Assembly (NCBI GenBank): GCA_020633205.1
Contig: JACKEB010000017.1
Span: forward strand, 310,001-374,000
Reading direction: 5' to 3'
From: Polyangiaceae bacterium
Lineage (GTDB): Bacteria; Myxococcota_A; Polyangia; Polyangiales; Polyangiaceae
DNA: 64,000 bases
This document shows, piece after piece, positions 8,176 through 16,439 of the stretch. The position numbers and the translations under genes are program-made. Positions within the stretch are counted from its first letter, which is position 1, and every line of letters begins with the position of its first letter. The notes under the pieces were generated by a model. It did no database searches. It worked only from the letters and a program-made list of their open reading frames with translations, and had not been told where the DNA came from.

Positions 8176-9168
8176 ATGCGCATTCGAGCACCACGCAACA
8201 CCTCGCTGGCCGCCGCCCTCGTGGGATTGGCCTTGCTTGCCAGCTCGCAGACGAGCTCCGCGACGGTGGTGGAGCGCGTCGTCGCGGTGGTCGGAGAGCA
8301 GGCGATTCTGCTTTCGGACCTGCGTCAGCGAGCGAAGCCGGTGTTGACCCGGGTGTACCAGCAGACTCCCCCCGGCGCCCAACGCGCCGCCGCCACCTCA
8401 CAGGTCTACAAAGAGGTGCTGGAGCGTATGGTCGAGGAGGAGCTGGAGCGGCGCGCGGCCAATCAAGCGCGGATCACCATCACCGCCAAGGAGATTGACG
8501 ACGCGATCGTGCGCGTTGCGAGGCAGAACAAGGTCTCCGTGGACAAGCTGATCGGCGAGGCGATCTCCAGTGGCATGACCGAAGCGGAGTATCGTTCCGA
8601 GCTCCGGCGCCAGCTGCTCGAAGCGAAGCTGATGAACTTGCGCATCGCCGGCCGGATTCGCATCACCGAAGAAGATCTCAAGAGCAGCTACCGCGCGATC
8701 GTGATGGAAGAGCGTGGGAAGCTCGCTTTCCGCGCGGCATGGGTCATGGTGAACATCCCTGCCGGTGCCGATGACGCGGGCATCGCGAAAGCGCGTGCAG
8801 AAGCGAAGCGTATTGCGAGCAAAGCTCGTTCAGGGAGCGACTTCGGCAAACTGGCGAAGCAGTACTCGGTCGACGTGAAGACGAAGGACCAGGGAGGCCT
8901 GCTACCCCGTCAGCTCCCAAGTCAGCTGCCAAAGGACTTGCGGGCAGCCGTCATGAACCTGGAACTCGGCGACGTCTCCGATCCGGTACGGCTAGGTGGG
9001 ACCTTCGTGGTCCTGAAGTTGGTGGAGCGCACGGAGAGCGAACTCCCCAGCTACGAAGAGGCGCGCAATCAGCTCCAGGGACGCGTCTACATGGAGAAGA
9101 TGGCCAAAGCCCGGGAGCACTGGCTGCGCACGCTCCGCAAGCGCACCCACGTCGAAGTGCGACTGTGA
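8176..9168 (+). CDS. SurA-like periplasmic peptidyl-prolyl isomerase
   Basis: Signal peptide (hydrophobic stretch at about residues 14-26, then SSATVVERVVAVVG) followed by the SurA N-terminal helical domain (ILLSDLRQRA, EEELERRA, EAEYRSELRRQLLEAKL) and one parvulin domain (SDFGKLAKQYSVD, KDQGGLLP, LELGDVSDPVRL). SurA-type proteins hold outer-membrane proteins in the periplasm and turn prolyl bonds; this one has a single parvulin domain and about 330 residues, shorter than E. coli SurA with two. The ATG at 8176 is preferred to the GTG at 8158 because the basic signal start follows it. It converges with the pseudokinase-thioredoxin gene. Confidence 0.85.
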   Translation: MRIRAPRNTSLAAALVGLALLASSQTSSATVVERVVAVVGEQAILLSDLRQRAKPVLTRVYQQTPPGAQRAAATSQVYKEVLERMVEEELERRAANQARITITAKEIDDAIVRVARQNKVSVDKLIGEAISSGMTEAEYRSELRRQLLEAKLMNLRIAGRIRITEEDLKSSYRAIVMEERGKLAFRAAWVMVNIPAGADDAGIAKARAEAKRIASKARSGSDFGKLAKQYSVDVKTKDQGGLLPRQLPSQLPKDLRAAVMNLELGDVSDPVRLGGTFVVLKLVERTESELPSYEEARNQLQGRVYMEKMAKAREHWLRTLRKRTHVEVRL

Positions 9169-9231
9169 TCTCACCGCACGCGGCAGCGATCTAGGCCTGC
9201 CCGTTGTCGAAGAACACCTGCCAGGTAGCGA

Positions 9232-12200
9232 CTAGGGCCGGCCGCAGACCGTGTCGTAGACCTCTTGCCGCGGGGTACCGCCGCTGACCAGACGTCGGGC
9301 GACCTTCAGCTCCGCGCTCACGAGCTCGTCGAACTTGGCCAACGGTTGCGCGCCCTCGAGCAAGCGGCCGTTGACGTAGAACGTGGGCGTGCCCTTCGCG
9401 CCGACGCGATCCGCCTCACGAATGTCCGCCTCGACGCGCGGACGACGCGTGTCACCGCGCACGGCTTCCATCACCGTAGCGGGTAGGCCAGCGTCGGTTC
9501 CAATCTTGAGCAGCGCGGCGTCAGACAGGTCCGCCTGATTTGCGAAGAGAGCGTCATGCACCTTCCAGAAGCCTGCGTCCCCCAGCTGCTTTTGCGCCTC
9601 GATGGCGAGGGTCGCAGCTGGGCGCGCCCGCTCGTGGACGCCGAGCGGTAGATGCTTCCAAACCAATCGCAGATCGTCGCCGTAGCGTGCGCGCAGCTGC
9701 TTCAAGGTGGGCTGCACCTTCTCGCAATACGCGCACTCGAAATCTGAGAACTCGACGATGGTCACCAGCGCATCGGACTTTCCGAGCACTGGCGCATCGA
9801 GCAACGCAGGACAGACGCGCTGGGGGATCGCCTCACCCACGTCGATCAGGTTCTTTTTCACCCGAGTCGAGTAGAGGGCGTTTGGCTCGACGCCCGCTGC
9901 CACCAGGCTACGCGTGGCAGAGAGCTCGCTCTGGATCGCGCGATGAAGCTCACCGCGAGAATGGAAGCCTTCGATCAGCGCACCGTTCAGGTAGAGCGTT
10001 GGCGTCGAGCGAACGCCAAAGCGGATCCCCAGCGCGCGGTCCTCGGCGACCTGCTTCTCCGCGATGCTGTCTCCCGTCAGCTTCGCTGGATCCACACGGA
10101 TGCCAGCGTCACCTGCCCAGCGGACCAAGCTCGCGTCGTTTGGAGCGTCCGGGGAGTGCGCCCACTCTTCGAGCACGCGCCAAAAAGCGCTTGAGCCATA
10201 CTCTCGAGTCAACGCCGCCGTAGACTGCGCTGCGTGCAGTGCCCCCGGATGCACGTGCAAGGGTGTGTGCACCCAGGCGAGACGTAGATCCTTTCCAAAG
10301 TCGCTCTTCAGCGTGTCGAGGACGCTAAAAAGTCGCCGCGTGTGCTTGCACTCAAGATCACCAAACACCACCAGCGTAACCGGCGCTGTCGCCTCGCCCC
10401 ACACCGGCGCATGACGCGGCAGCGGTAGCAACGCTGTCTCGTCGCGCGCGCCGGCGAGCCCGAATTCGCCGCTGCTTGCGCCCTTCGCGAAGCTCGGCGG
10501 AGCTGCGGAGCCCGCGTCCACGGGGCCGGGCGCCGCAGTTGGAGCAGTCGGTGCGGCTGGAGAAGTCGGCGCCGCCGCGACCCCAGCGTCTGGTGCGGCT
10601 GGCACCGTGGTCGCGCTCGGCGCGGCAGCCGTCGCCCCCCGCGAGCTGAGACGAATCGCGAAAATGATGCCCAGCGTAGCCACGACGAGCACCGCAGCAG
10701 AAGTAATCGCGATGCCCACGAAGAGCTTGCGGCGCCCGTCGTTGGACGGTTCCTGCCCTTTTGGTTCCGCGAGGAACTTGTCAGGCACCGGCGGTCCAAC
10801 CACCGACGGCCGATTGCTCGGCTCCGGGGCGCCCGGCTCAGTGCTCGGCTTGACCAGCGCCGATGCCTCTGGCCCCCCGGCTACTTCTTCAGCGCTGTGG
10901 GAGTCGGCCTGCAACGGGGGCAGCCCCGTGGCTGGCGGCGCGCTCGGCTCCTTGACGCTCGACGCGCTCTCCGGAGGCTTCTCCCACGAAGCGGCCAGGG
11001 GGGAGACCTGAGCAGCATCGTCGACCACGGCCTGGGTCGGCTCGATCTGCTTTGGTACGTACTTCCCGGCGGCGACGTTGAAGCCTAGGGAGTTGTGCTT
11101 GGGAGGCGCCGGCACCATGCCCGGCGTCTCTTGCTTGGCGAAGGTTGGCATGCCAGGGCGGCCGAGGCGCTCCGGCTCCTGATCCGTCGCTACCACTTCG
11201 CCCTCGGCGACACCAGGAGGCGCCGTGAACCCGCCAGCCTCGTACACGACGTCGCCTCGCGAGGACGCCGGAGCTGCTTGTGAAGCACCGGGGGTGAACG
11301 CCGCTTTGGGCTTTGGAGCGAGCCAGCTCGGCGGGGGTAGCTCGGCAGGAGCGGGCACCTTGGTCGCTGAGGGCACCGGCGTTGCTCCCGGGACGTTGAT
11401 TCCCCGAGGAACTGCTGCAGGCGCTGGCACTGCCGGTCCCGGTGGAACCGGTGGCCGGAGCGGCAACGTGCCCGGAATGTGCGGAGGCTCGAAGCGCTGC
11501 GCTTCACCGGCCCAGGGAGGCGAGACCGGCAACGCCGTGCCCGGCGGCGGTGTGAAGCCGCCGACGGACGAACCCGCGGGGAGCGAGCCCTCCGGCGCGC
11601 TCTGGGGCGACTCGATGGGAGCTCCGCCAGACCTAGCCGAATCCATGGTCGGAGCGCCCGGCGGCGGCGCTGCGTCTGCAACGGCCTCGGGCGCCGCAGG
11701 CTGCTCACTCACCAAGGCAGCCGATGCGGTCGGCACGGCTGTGGGCGCATTCGTCGCTTGCGGCGCTGCTGCAACGGGCGCATTCGCGGCTGGCGGCGCG
11801 GCGACCGGCACTTCAGTCTCCAAGATCTCGAGCACGCGCTTCCACCACGCACGCAAGTCTCGAGGCCGGTCTGATATCCTCGCGGATACGCTGGGCAACA
11901 GGTATTGCTCGAGTGCGTCTGGCACTGCCGCGCCAAGCGCCCGCGGGGTAACCGGCTCTTCTCCGCTCGCCTGGCGACCCGCCAAGAGCTCCGCAAGCAT
12001 GACAGCCAGAGCGTACGCATCACCCCACTCGGCAGCGATCGGAGGATTCTGCCCGCGCAGCTCCGGTGGAGTGAAATCCTTCGGCATCAAGTCCCGCACG
12101 AGCCGGGGCCCGCCGAGTTCCCGCGCTAGGCCCTCGAGCCCGGCACCGAGCAAGGCGAAGCGACCTTCCCCGCGCACCAGAAACTCCGTGCGCAGGACGC

Positions 12201-12582
12201 CGTGTAGCAAACCTTGGTCGTGCAGCGTGGCAACGCTCTCAACCACCGGCGTAAACGCCCGGGCGAGTTCTTCCACGGAGACGGGAGCTCGGCCGTCCGT
12301 CACCAAGCGGCCGGACACCGGGTACACCGCCACCCCGAAGTCGCCGACTTCGCCCAGCGCATTGGGCGCGATCAGGGAGGGCGAACCCAAGGTCAGGTGG
12401 CGGGCGCGGCGCAGCCAATCGTCGGAGCGCACCGAGATCTTCGCGCCAGCAAGGCGCTGCGGCAGCTCGACCAACAGCCCGACGTCGTTGCCACGCGTGC
12501 CCAACGCGAGCGGTGCACCAGACGCGCTCACCAGCTTGGAGACTGTGAAGCCGAGCACGCTTTGGCCAATCGAGAGCGCCAT
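9232..12582 (-). CDS. Pseudokinase - linker - membrane span - two DsbA-like thioredoxin domains
   Basis: The first 270 residues follow the plan of a Ser/Thr kinase, but key residues are missing: the catalytic loop reads LLHGVLRTEF (HGV at 127-129 where HRD is expected), the DFG position reads LGA (about 145-147), and no VAIK lysine is visible. A Pro/Ala-rich linker (about residues 275-610) follows, then one membrane span (about 618-644). The C-terminal part holds two thioredoxin_4/DsbA-like domains with cis-Pro motifs STPTLYLNG and GTPTFYVNG. The first has C745-K-H-T748, so only one active-site Cys; the second has an intact C950-A-Y-C953. Predicted: kinase-like part in the cytoplasm, redox domains in the periplasm. 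No enzyme activity can be claimed for the kinase part. Single gene, convergent with the SurA-like gene. Confidence 0.85.
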   Translation of the reverse strand: MALSIGQSVLGFTVSKLVSASGAPLALGTRGNDVGLLVELPQRLAGAKISVRSDDWLRRARHLTLGSPSLIAPNALGEVGDFGVAVYPVSGRLVTDGRAPVSVEELARAFTPVVESVATLHDQGLLHGVLRTEFLVRGEGRFALLGAGLEGLARELGGPRLVRDLMPKDFTPPELRGQNPPIAAEWGDAYALAVMLAELLAGRQASGEEPVTPRALGAAVPDALEQYLLPSVSARISDRPRDLRAWWKRVLEILETEVPVAAPPAANAPVAAAPQATNAPTAVPTASAALVSEQPAAPEAVADAAPPPGAPTMDSARSGGAPIESPQSAPEGSLPAGSSVGGFTPPPGTALPVSPPWAGEAQRFEPPHIPGTLPLRPPVPPGPAVPAPAAVPRGINVPGATPVPSATKVPAPAELPPPSWLAPKPKAAFTPGASQAAPASSRGDVVYEAGGFTAPPGVAEGEVVATDQEPERLGRPGMPTFAKQETPGMVPAPPKHNSLGFNVAAGKYVPKQIEPTQAVVDDAAQVSPLAASWEKPPESASSVKEPSAPPATGLPPLQADSHSAEEVAGGPEASALVKPSTEPGAPEPSNRPSVVGPPVPDKFLAEPKGQEPSNDGRRKLFVGIAITSAAVLVVATLGIIFAIRLSSRGATAAAPSATTVPAAPDAGVAAAPTSPAAPTAPTAAPGPVDAGSAAPPSFAKGASSGEFGLAGARDETALLPLPRHAPVWGEATAPVTLVVFGDLECKHTRRLFSVLDTLKSDFGKDLRLAWVHTPLHVHPGALHAAQSTAALTREYGSSAFWRVLEEWAHSPDAPNDASLVRWAGDAGIRVDPAKLTGDSIAEKQVAEDRALGIRFGVRSTPTLYLNGALIEGFHSRGELHRAIQSELSATRSLVAAGVEPNALYSTRVKKNLIDVGEAIPQRVCPALLDAPVLGKSDALVTIVEFSDFECAYCEKVQPTLKQLRARYGDDLRLVWKHLPLGVHERARPAATLAIEAQKQLGDAGFWKVHDALFANQADLSDAALLKIGTDAGLPATVMEAVRGDTRRPRVEADIREADRVGAKGTPTFYVNGRLLEGAQPLAKFDELVSAELKVARRLVSGGTPRQEVYDTVCGRP

Positions 12583-12900
12583 CTTCCTCCTTATAGCGCG
12601 GTCACTGGGGCCGCCTCCCCAAACGTCGCCCGCGCGTCGCTCGAAGGGACAGCTCGGACTTTCGGTTGCAGGCGCGCTTCGCTCCCATCCGGCAGTCGGC
12701 GTGTCAGAATGTCAGGGAGCGCGGCTACGCCGGGGTTCCAGCGCCGAAGTGGCGCAAGCAAGGCTCGCATCATCAGGTTCAGACGGCCGCAAGGCACCAA
12801 AGCACGGTTAAAACGCCGCTCAACTTCCACCTCTTGCTAGACGCACAGCACGCGATCCAGGTTTGCGCCATGGCACGCTCTGTGCTCAAAAGGCCCAGCG
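12583..12900. other. Divergent intergenic region, no gene seen
   Basis: 318 bases between the start of the pseudokinase-thioredoxin gene (leftwards) and the MYXO-CTERM gene (rightwards). It must hold both promoters, but I could not fix a -35/-10 pair. An AAAAGG ribosome site at 12887-12893 serves the rightward gene. The open frames through it are extensions of shadow frames. Confidence 0.5.
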
Positions 12901-14205
12901 ATGTCGCCGTTTCAACCCAAGTCTTCTCGCCACGCTCCTCGTAGCCGACTGTGGCTGAGCCTGCTGGTCCTGGGCGCGTTGTGGCTCCTGCCCAGCGCCG
13001 CCTGGGCACAGTTCGCGGTCGCCACGTCTCAATACGATCGGACACCCAGCGTCGAGCGGAATGACGCCAAGCTGAACCTGACGATCTCGAAGGCAGACTG
13101 CGACGCGGATGGCTACTTCGAGCTGTCGGCGAGCGGGGCGACCGTGGGCAACACCCTGTCGGTGCGAGCCGGCACTTGCAACAGCGAGAACTACAACGAC
13201 GACACCCAGTGCGCGCTCCTGAAGACGACCCAATCGGTGAAGGAAGCGAACTTCACGTTCAAGATCCTATTCAAGGAGCTCATCCTCGCGAAGCGCCAGC
13301 TGGTGAAGCGCTGCACCTCGGCAAACGAGACGCAAGAGGGCTGCACAGTGGCCACCGCGTGCACGGATCTCGAAGCCGGTGCGACCACCGACGTCACCCT
13401 GACGATCTCCCTGGATAGCAGCAGCGTTCCCGCTGCGAACGTCGGCTGGGACGTTGCCTACGATCTTGCCGGTCCCGACGGACCGAGTGATGTTTCCCTG
13501 GGGTTGGGAGAGGACCAGCTGAAGGTCTCTTGGACGGCGCTGAACGACGGCGACATCGCAAGCTATCAGTTCTTCTGTGAACCCAAGCCGGGCGGCACAA
13601 CTACCCAATCATTCGAGCCAATGGGCCCGGCAACGGGCGGAACCGCGGGTATGGCGGGTGCCAGCAGCGGGGGAACCGCAGGGACCGGCGGAGTCGCTGG
13701 CAGTGGAGCGGCGGGCACAGGAGGCGCTGGCGGCAGCTCGGGTGGAGCAGCAGGCAGCGGCGGCACACTGAGCGCTGCCGGTAGCAGCTCAACGGCGGGC
13801 AGTGCAGGCACGACTGCCGCGGCCGGAAGCGGTGGAAGCGCTGGAAGCACCAGCAACTGCCAAGCGAGCGTGCTCGTACCCGGGGAGATCCCTCCAAGCG
13901 AGTACAAGTGCGGAGAAACCACCAACAGCATCGCTACCTCGGGGACCGTAAAGGACCTGGCGAATGGCACCGAATACACCGTGGGGGTTGCTGCCGTCGA
14001 CGACCTCGGAAACGTTGGAACGCTCTCGGATCTCGCTTGCGCCACTCCGGAACCCGTCGATGACTTCTACGAAGTCTACCGTCGAGCAGGCGGCGAGGGT
14101 GGAAACGGTTACTGTTCGATCAACCAGTCCAGCGCGCCTGGAATGCTCGGCCTCGTACTCGTGGCAATGGGCGCGCTGGTGTGGCGCCGACGCCGCATGA
14201 AGTGA
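12901..14205 (+). CDS. Secreted surface protein with Gly/Ala linker and MYXO-CTERM tail
   Basis: Signal peptide (hydrophobic run to AWAQF, about residues 18-37), then a Cys-containing beta-rich region. A segment at about residues 197-224 (DGPSDVSLGLGEDQLKVSW) looks like the start of a fibronectin type III domain, interrupted by a Gly/Thr/Ala/Ser low-complexity stretch at about 240-315. The domain resumes at LANGTEYTVGVAAVDDLGN. The C-terminus is a MYXO-CTERM signal: a Cys (GYCSI), a hydrophobic span and RRRRMK. Such tails are processed and leave the protein on the cell surface in myxobacteria. AAAGG lies 7 bases before the ATG. The repeat inserted inside the FnIII-like fold is unusual. Ligand unknown. 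Confidence 0.8.
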   Translation: MSPFQPKSSRHAPRSRLWLSLLVLGALWLLPSAAWAQFAVATSQYDRTPSVERNDAKLNLTISKADCDADGYFELSASGATVGNTLSVRAGTCNSENYNDDTQCALLKTTQSVKEANFTFKILFKELILAKRQLVKRCTSANETQEGCTVATACTDLEAGATTDVTLTISLDSSSVPAANVGWDVAYDLAGPDGPSDVSLGLGEDQLKVSWTALNDGDIASYQFFCEPKPGGTTTQSFEPMGPATGGTAGMAGASSGGTAGTGGVAGSGAAGTGGAGGSSGGAAGSGGTLSAAGSSSTAGSAGTTAAAGSGGSAGSTSNCQASVLVPGEIPPSEYKCGETTNSIATSGTVKDLANGTEYTVGVAAVDDLGNVGTLSDLACATPEPVDDFYEVYRRAGGEGGNGYCSINQSSAPGMLGLVLVAMGALVWRRRRMK

Positions 14206-14258
14206 GCCGTTTACCCCGCGGAAATACCTTCTCTCCAAGGCCTATCAGGACTTATAGC

Positions 14259-15050
14259 GTGTTCGACCCCAAGCATCTTCGGCGCCCTCTGCTCAAACTG
14301 TCGCCCATTGCACTCGCCGCAAGCACGTTGGCTTGGGCCGCCCCTGCCACCGCCCAAGGCGTGGACGAGCTTGGGGCCTACGGAGGCCGCGAGGACGTTC
14401 ACTTCGAGTCTCCGCAGTATGGCGCGGTGGAAGTCCGTTTTGGGCGTTACGTCCCAAACGTCGACGATGAGTTCAACGGAGCCGCGACTCCGTATGCCGA
14501 TACCTTCGGCGACGATAGTCGCTACCTCATTGGACTCGAGTTCGACTGGCAGCTGCTTCGCATTCCTCACTTCGGCAGCCTCGGGCCCGGTATCGGCTGG
14601 GGCTACACGAAGTCCACCGCGAAGGCGCCTCTGACCAGCACCGGCGAACGCTCGGAGCAAGAGACGAGCTTGACGATCATGCCGATGTACCTCGTTGGTG
14701 TGCTTCGCGTCGACGTGCTGGCCAAGGACTTGGACATCCCGTTGGTGCCTTATGGCAAGGCGGGCCTGGGCTATGCGCTGTGGTGGAGCCGCTCGGGCGA
14801 TGAGTCAGCGCGAGACGACAACGGCACTATCGGGCGCGACACGTCTTACGGTTGGCAGTTCGCGCTGGGCGGCATGTTGCTCTTGGACTCTCTCGATGAG
14901 CGCAGCGCGATCGAGATGGACGAGAACTCAGGAGTGAACAACTCCTACTTCTTCCTCGAGTGGTACGTCAGCAACCTCGACGGCTTCGGCGGCGGCAAGA
15001 TGAACGTCGGCGACAACACCTGGATGCTGGGCCTCGCCCTCGAGTTCTGA
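14259..15050 (+). CDS. Predicted outer-membrane beta-barrel protein
   Basis: GTG start at 14259 gives a clean signal peptide (LKLSPIALAASTLAWAAPATAQG); a longer frame from 14181 overlaps the previous gene and is not used. The mature part alternates polar and aromatic residues as in small beta-barrels (EVRFGRYVP, YLIGLEFDWQ, GIGWGYTKS, VPYGKAGLGYALWW) and ends in Phe (LGLALEF), the usual C-terminal signature for barrel assembly. It follows the MYXO-CTERM gene by about 50 bases and may be cotranscribed with it. No specific family recognised. Confidence 0.68.
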   Translation: MFDPKHLRRPLLKLSPIALAASTLAWAAPATAQGVDELGAYGGREDVHFESPQYGAVEVRFGRYVPNVDDEFNGAATPYADTFGDDSRYLIGLEFDWQLLRIPHFGSLGPGIGWGYTKSTAKAPLTSTGERSEQETSLTIMPMYLVGVLRVDVLAKDLDIPLVPYGKAGLGYALWWSRSGDESARDDNGTIGRDTSYGWQFALGGMLLLDSLDERSAIEMDENSGVNNSYFFLEWYVSNLDGFGGGKMNVGDNTWMLGLALEF

Positions 15051-15056
15051 GATCAA

Positions 15057-15917
15057 TCAACGCCAGCGCAGCAGCCGGTCGATATGAGCGCGCTCCCACT
15101 CGAGCGCCCGCTCATAGTGGCGGAACTCCTGCTCGCGACGGTGAAATTCCTCGCTATGCAGAATCAGCCGACCGTTGCTGCGCTCAGCGGGGACCACGTG
15201 GTGCAACAGCTCGTGAAAGACGATGTACTCCACGAAGTAGCGAGGCACCCAACGGTTATCCAAGACGGGGTGAATGCGGATCAAGCGCTGAGGCGAACTG
15301 TAGGTCCCCAGCTTGATCGCGCGGCGCGCGCGGCCGCGAGGCGCGGTGCGACGCGCCCACGTGATCATCACGTCATCAGTCGAACCGTCGAAGTAGCGAA
15401 GGTCCAAGCGCTGCTTGATCTGCAGTAGATCGTGATGCTGACCCCGGGCACGCAGCGGGACCGTAACGGGACGCTTGGGTCGAATGCGATGGCCGTTGGC
15501 TTCGATGAAGTCGCCGATCACCTGAGACGACGCGCGATCCCCGTGTGCAACGAACTGCACCAGCGCCTCGAGCACTCGCTCCGGAGCATCGAGGAACATC
15601 ATGTGGACCCGCACCCGCGGGATCCCGCGCTCTTTGCCGCAGCTCACCATGCGGTGGAGGTTGTCCGTCACTGCGAGACGAACGGGCTGCCCTAGCGCGT
15701 TCTCGATGCGCCGCTCCAACGATTGGCGAGCGCCTTCGTGAACGAAGATCTGCGGAACACGCGTCGCGAACTGGAGCGGCAGCTGCAACGCGCGCCAGTC
15801 TGGAAGTCGCACGGCCGCTGGAGCCAAACGCGGTGCGTGGGTCAGCGGCTTCGCGCGCCCGCGCGTGACGCCGGAGGGCGTTGCGAGCAACCAGGAGAGC
15901 GAGGCGGGACGAGGCAT
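15057..15917 (-). CDS. SprT-like zinc metallopeptidase
   Basis: Near the C-terminus lies a zinc protease motif H235-E-L-L-H239 (VFHELLHHVV) with a possible third ligand at LHSEEFHRRE, the arrangement of SprT/DUF45-like metallopeptidases. Upstream are basic and beta-rich segments (TITWARR, IKLGTYSSPQRLIRIHP), the latter typical for the strand before the HExxH helix in this group. The start at 15917 (MPRPAS) is uncertain; an upstream GTG at 16004 would add 29 residues. No signal peptide is seen, so a cytoplasmic protease is likely. It converges on the beta-barrel gene with a 6-base gap. Substrate unknown. Confidence 0.7.
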   Translation of the reverse strand: MPRPASLSWLLATPSGVTRGRAKPLTHAPRLAPAAVRLPDWRALQLPLQFATRVPQIFVHEGARQSLERRIENALGQPVRLAVTDNLHRMVSCGKERGIPRVRVHMMFLDAPERVLEALVQFVAHGDRASSQVIGDFIEANGHRIRPKRPVTVPLRARGQHHDLLQIKQRLDLRYFDGSTDDVMITWARRTAPRGRARRAIKLGTYSSPQRLIRIHPVLDNRWVPRYFVEYIVFHELLHHVVPAERSNGRLILHSEEFHRREQEFRHYERALEWERAHIDRLLRWR

Positions 15918-16439
15918 GAGGGGACGAATGGACACGCCGACCTTCGGCGTGGGATGCAGTTGAGTTCCCGTGTTTCGGGACTCGCAGAGAGCCCTCTTCA
16001 GCACGTACGGACAGCCCTAGGCGCCGTCAAGCGAGGCCCAGAGGCTCAATGATTTCCACAACCTAGGAGGCCTGCCTGGGGATCCGACCCGGCTGACTTC
16101 AAACACTTGAAATCAAAACAAAAAGGCGGGAGCCGGGGGGCAAAATCCCCACGATCTGGGGCGAGTTGTCCCCAGCTTGCGCGCAGTGGGTGGGTGAAAC
16201 TGAACCCCCGTTTGACGCGCTTCTGCCCAGCCTCTCCAGAGGTTATCCACAGGGTGTGGAAACAAAGTCCAAGGGCAGGCTGGCTCCACGAGCTGGCGTC
16301 ACTGACCACTGCATCCATCGGACGCGGGCGGTGTGACTCGGCTGAGACACGTGCCGTCCCAGGCGTGTCTTCGATTGCCATTCGGTTGCGGCAGAACGGA
16401 GGACAGACCTGCGTCGCCACACGCGACGCGGTTGGCGGC
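15918..16439. other. Intergenic region downstream of recA with AT-rich run and DnaA boxes
   Basis: About 520 bases between recA and the metallopeptidase gene, both on the minus strand. It holds an A-rich run (about 16097-16125), G/C-rich stretches (16127-16180) and the DnaA-box pair at 16243-16263. The open frames in it do not look coding. I cannot identify a terminator for recA. Confidence 0.5.
16243..16263. promoter_or_regulatory. Inverted pair of DnaA boxes
   Basis: TTATCCACA (16243-16251) is a perfect DnaA box. After 3 bases, TGTGGAAAC (16255-16263) is an inverted second site (GTTTCCACA, one mismatch to TTWTNCACA). Two close, opposed boxes favour real DnaA binding, but no further boxes were found nearby. 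Confidence 0.55.

Noticed and set aside
11225..12811. Long 528-residue open frame on the plus strand
   Set aside because: Mirror frame of the pseudokinase-thioredoxin gene; composition is typical of antisense to Pro/Ala-rich coding DNA.
12871..12886. Sigma-54-like promoter (TGGCACG, then GTGC)
   Set aside because: It would put the transcript start only a few bases before the ATG at 12901, leaving no room for the ribosome site.
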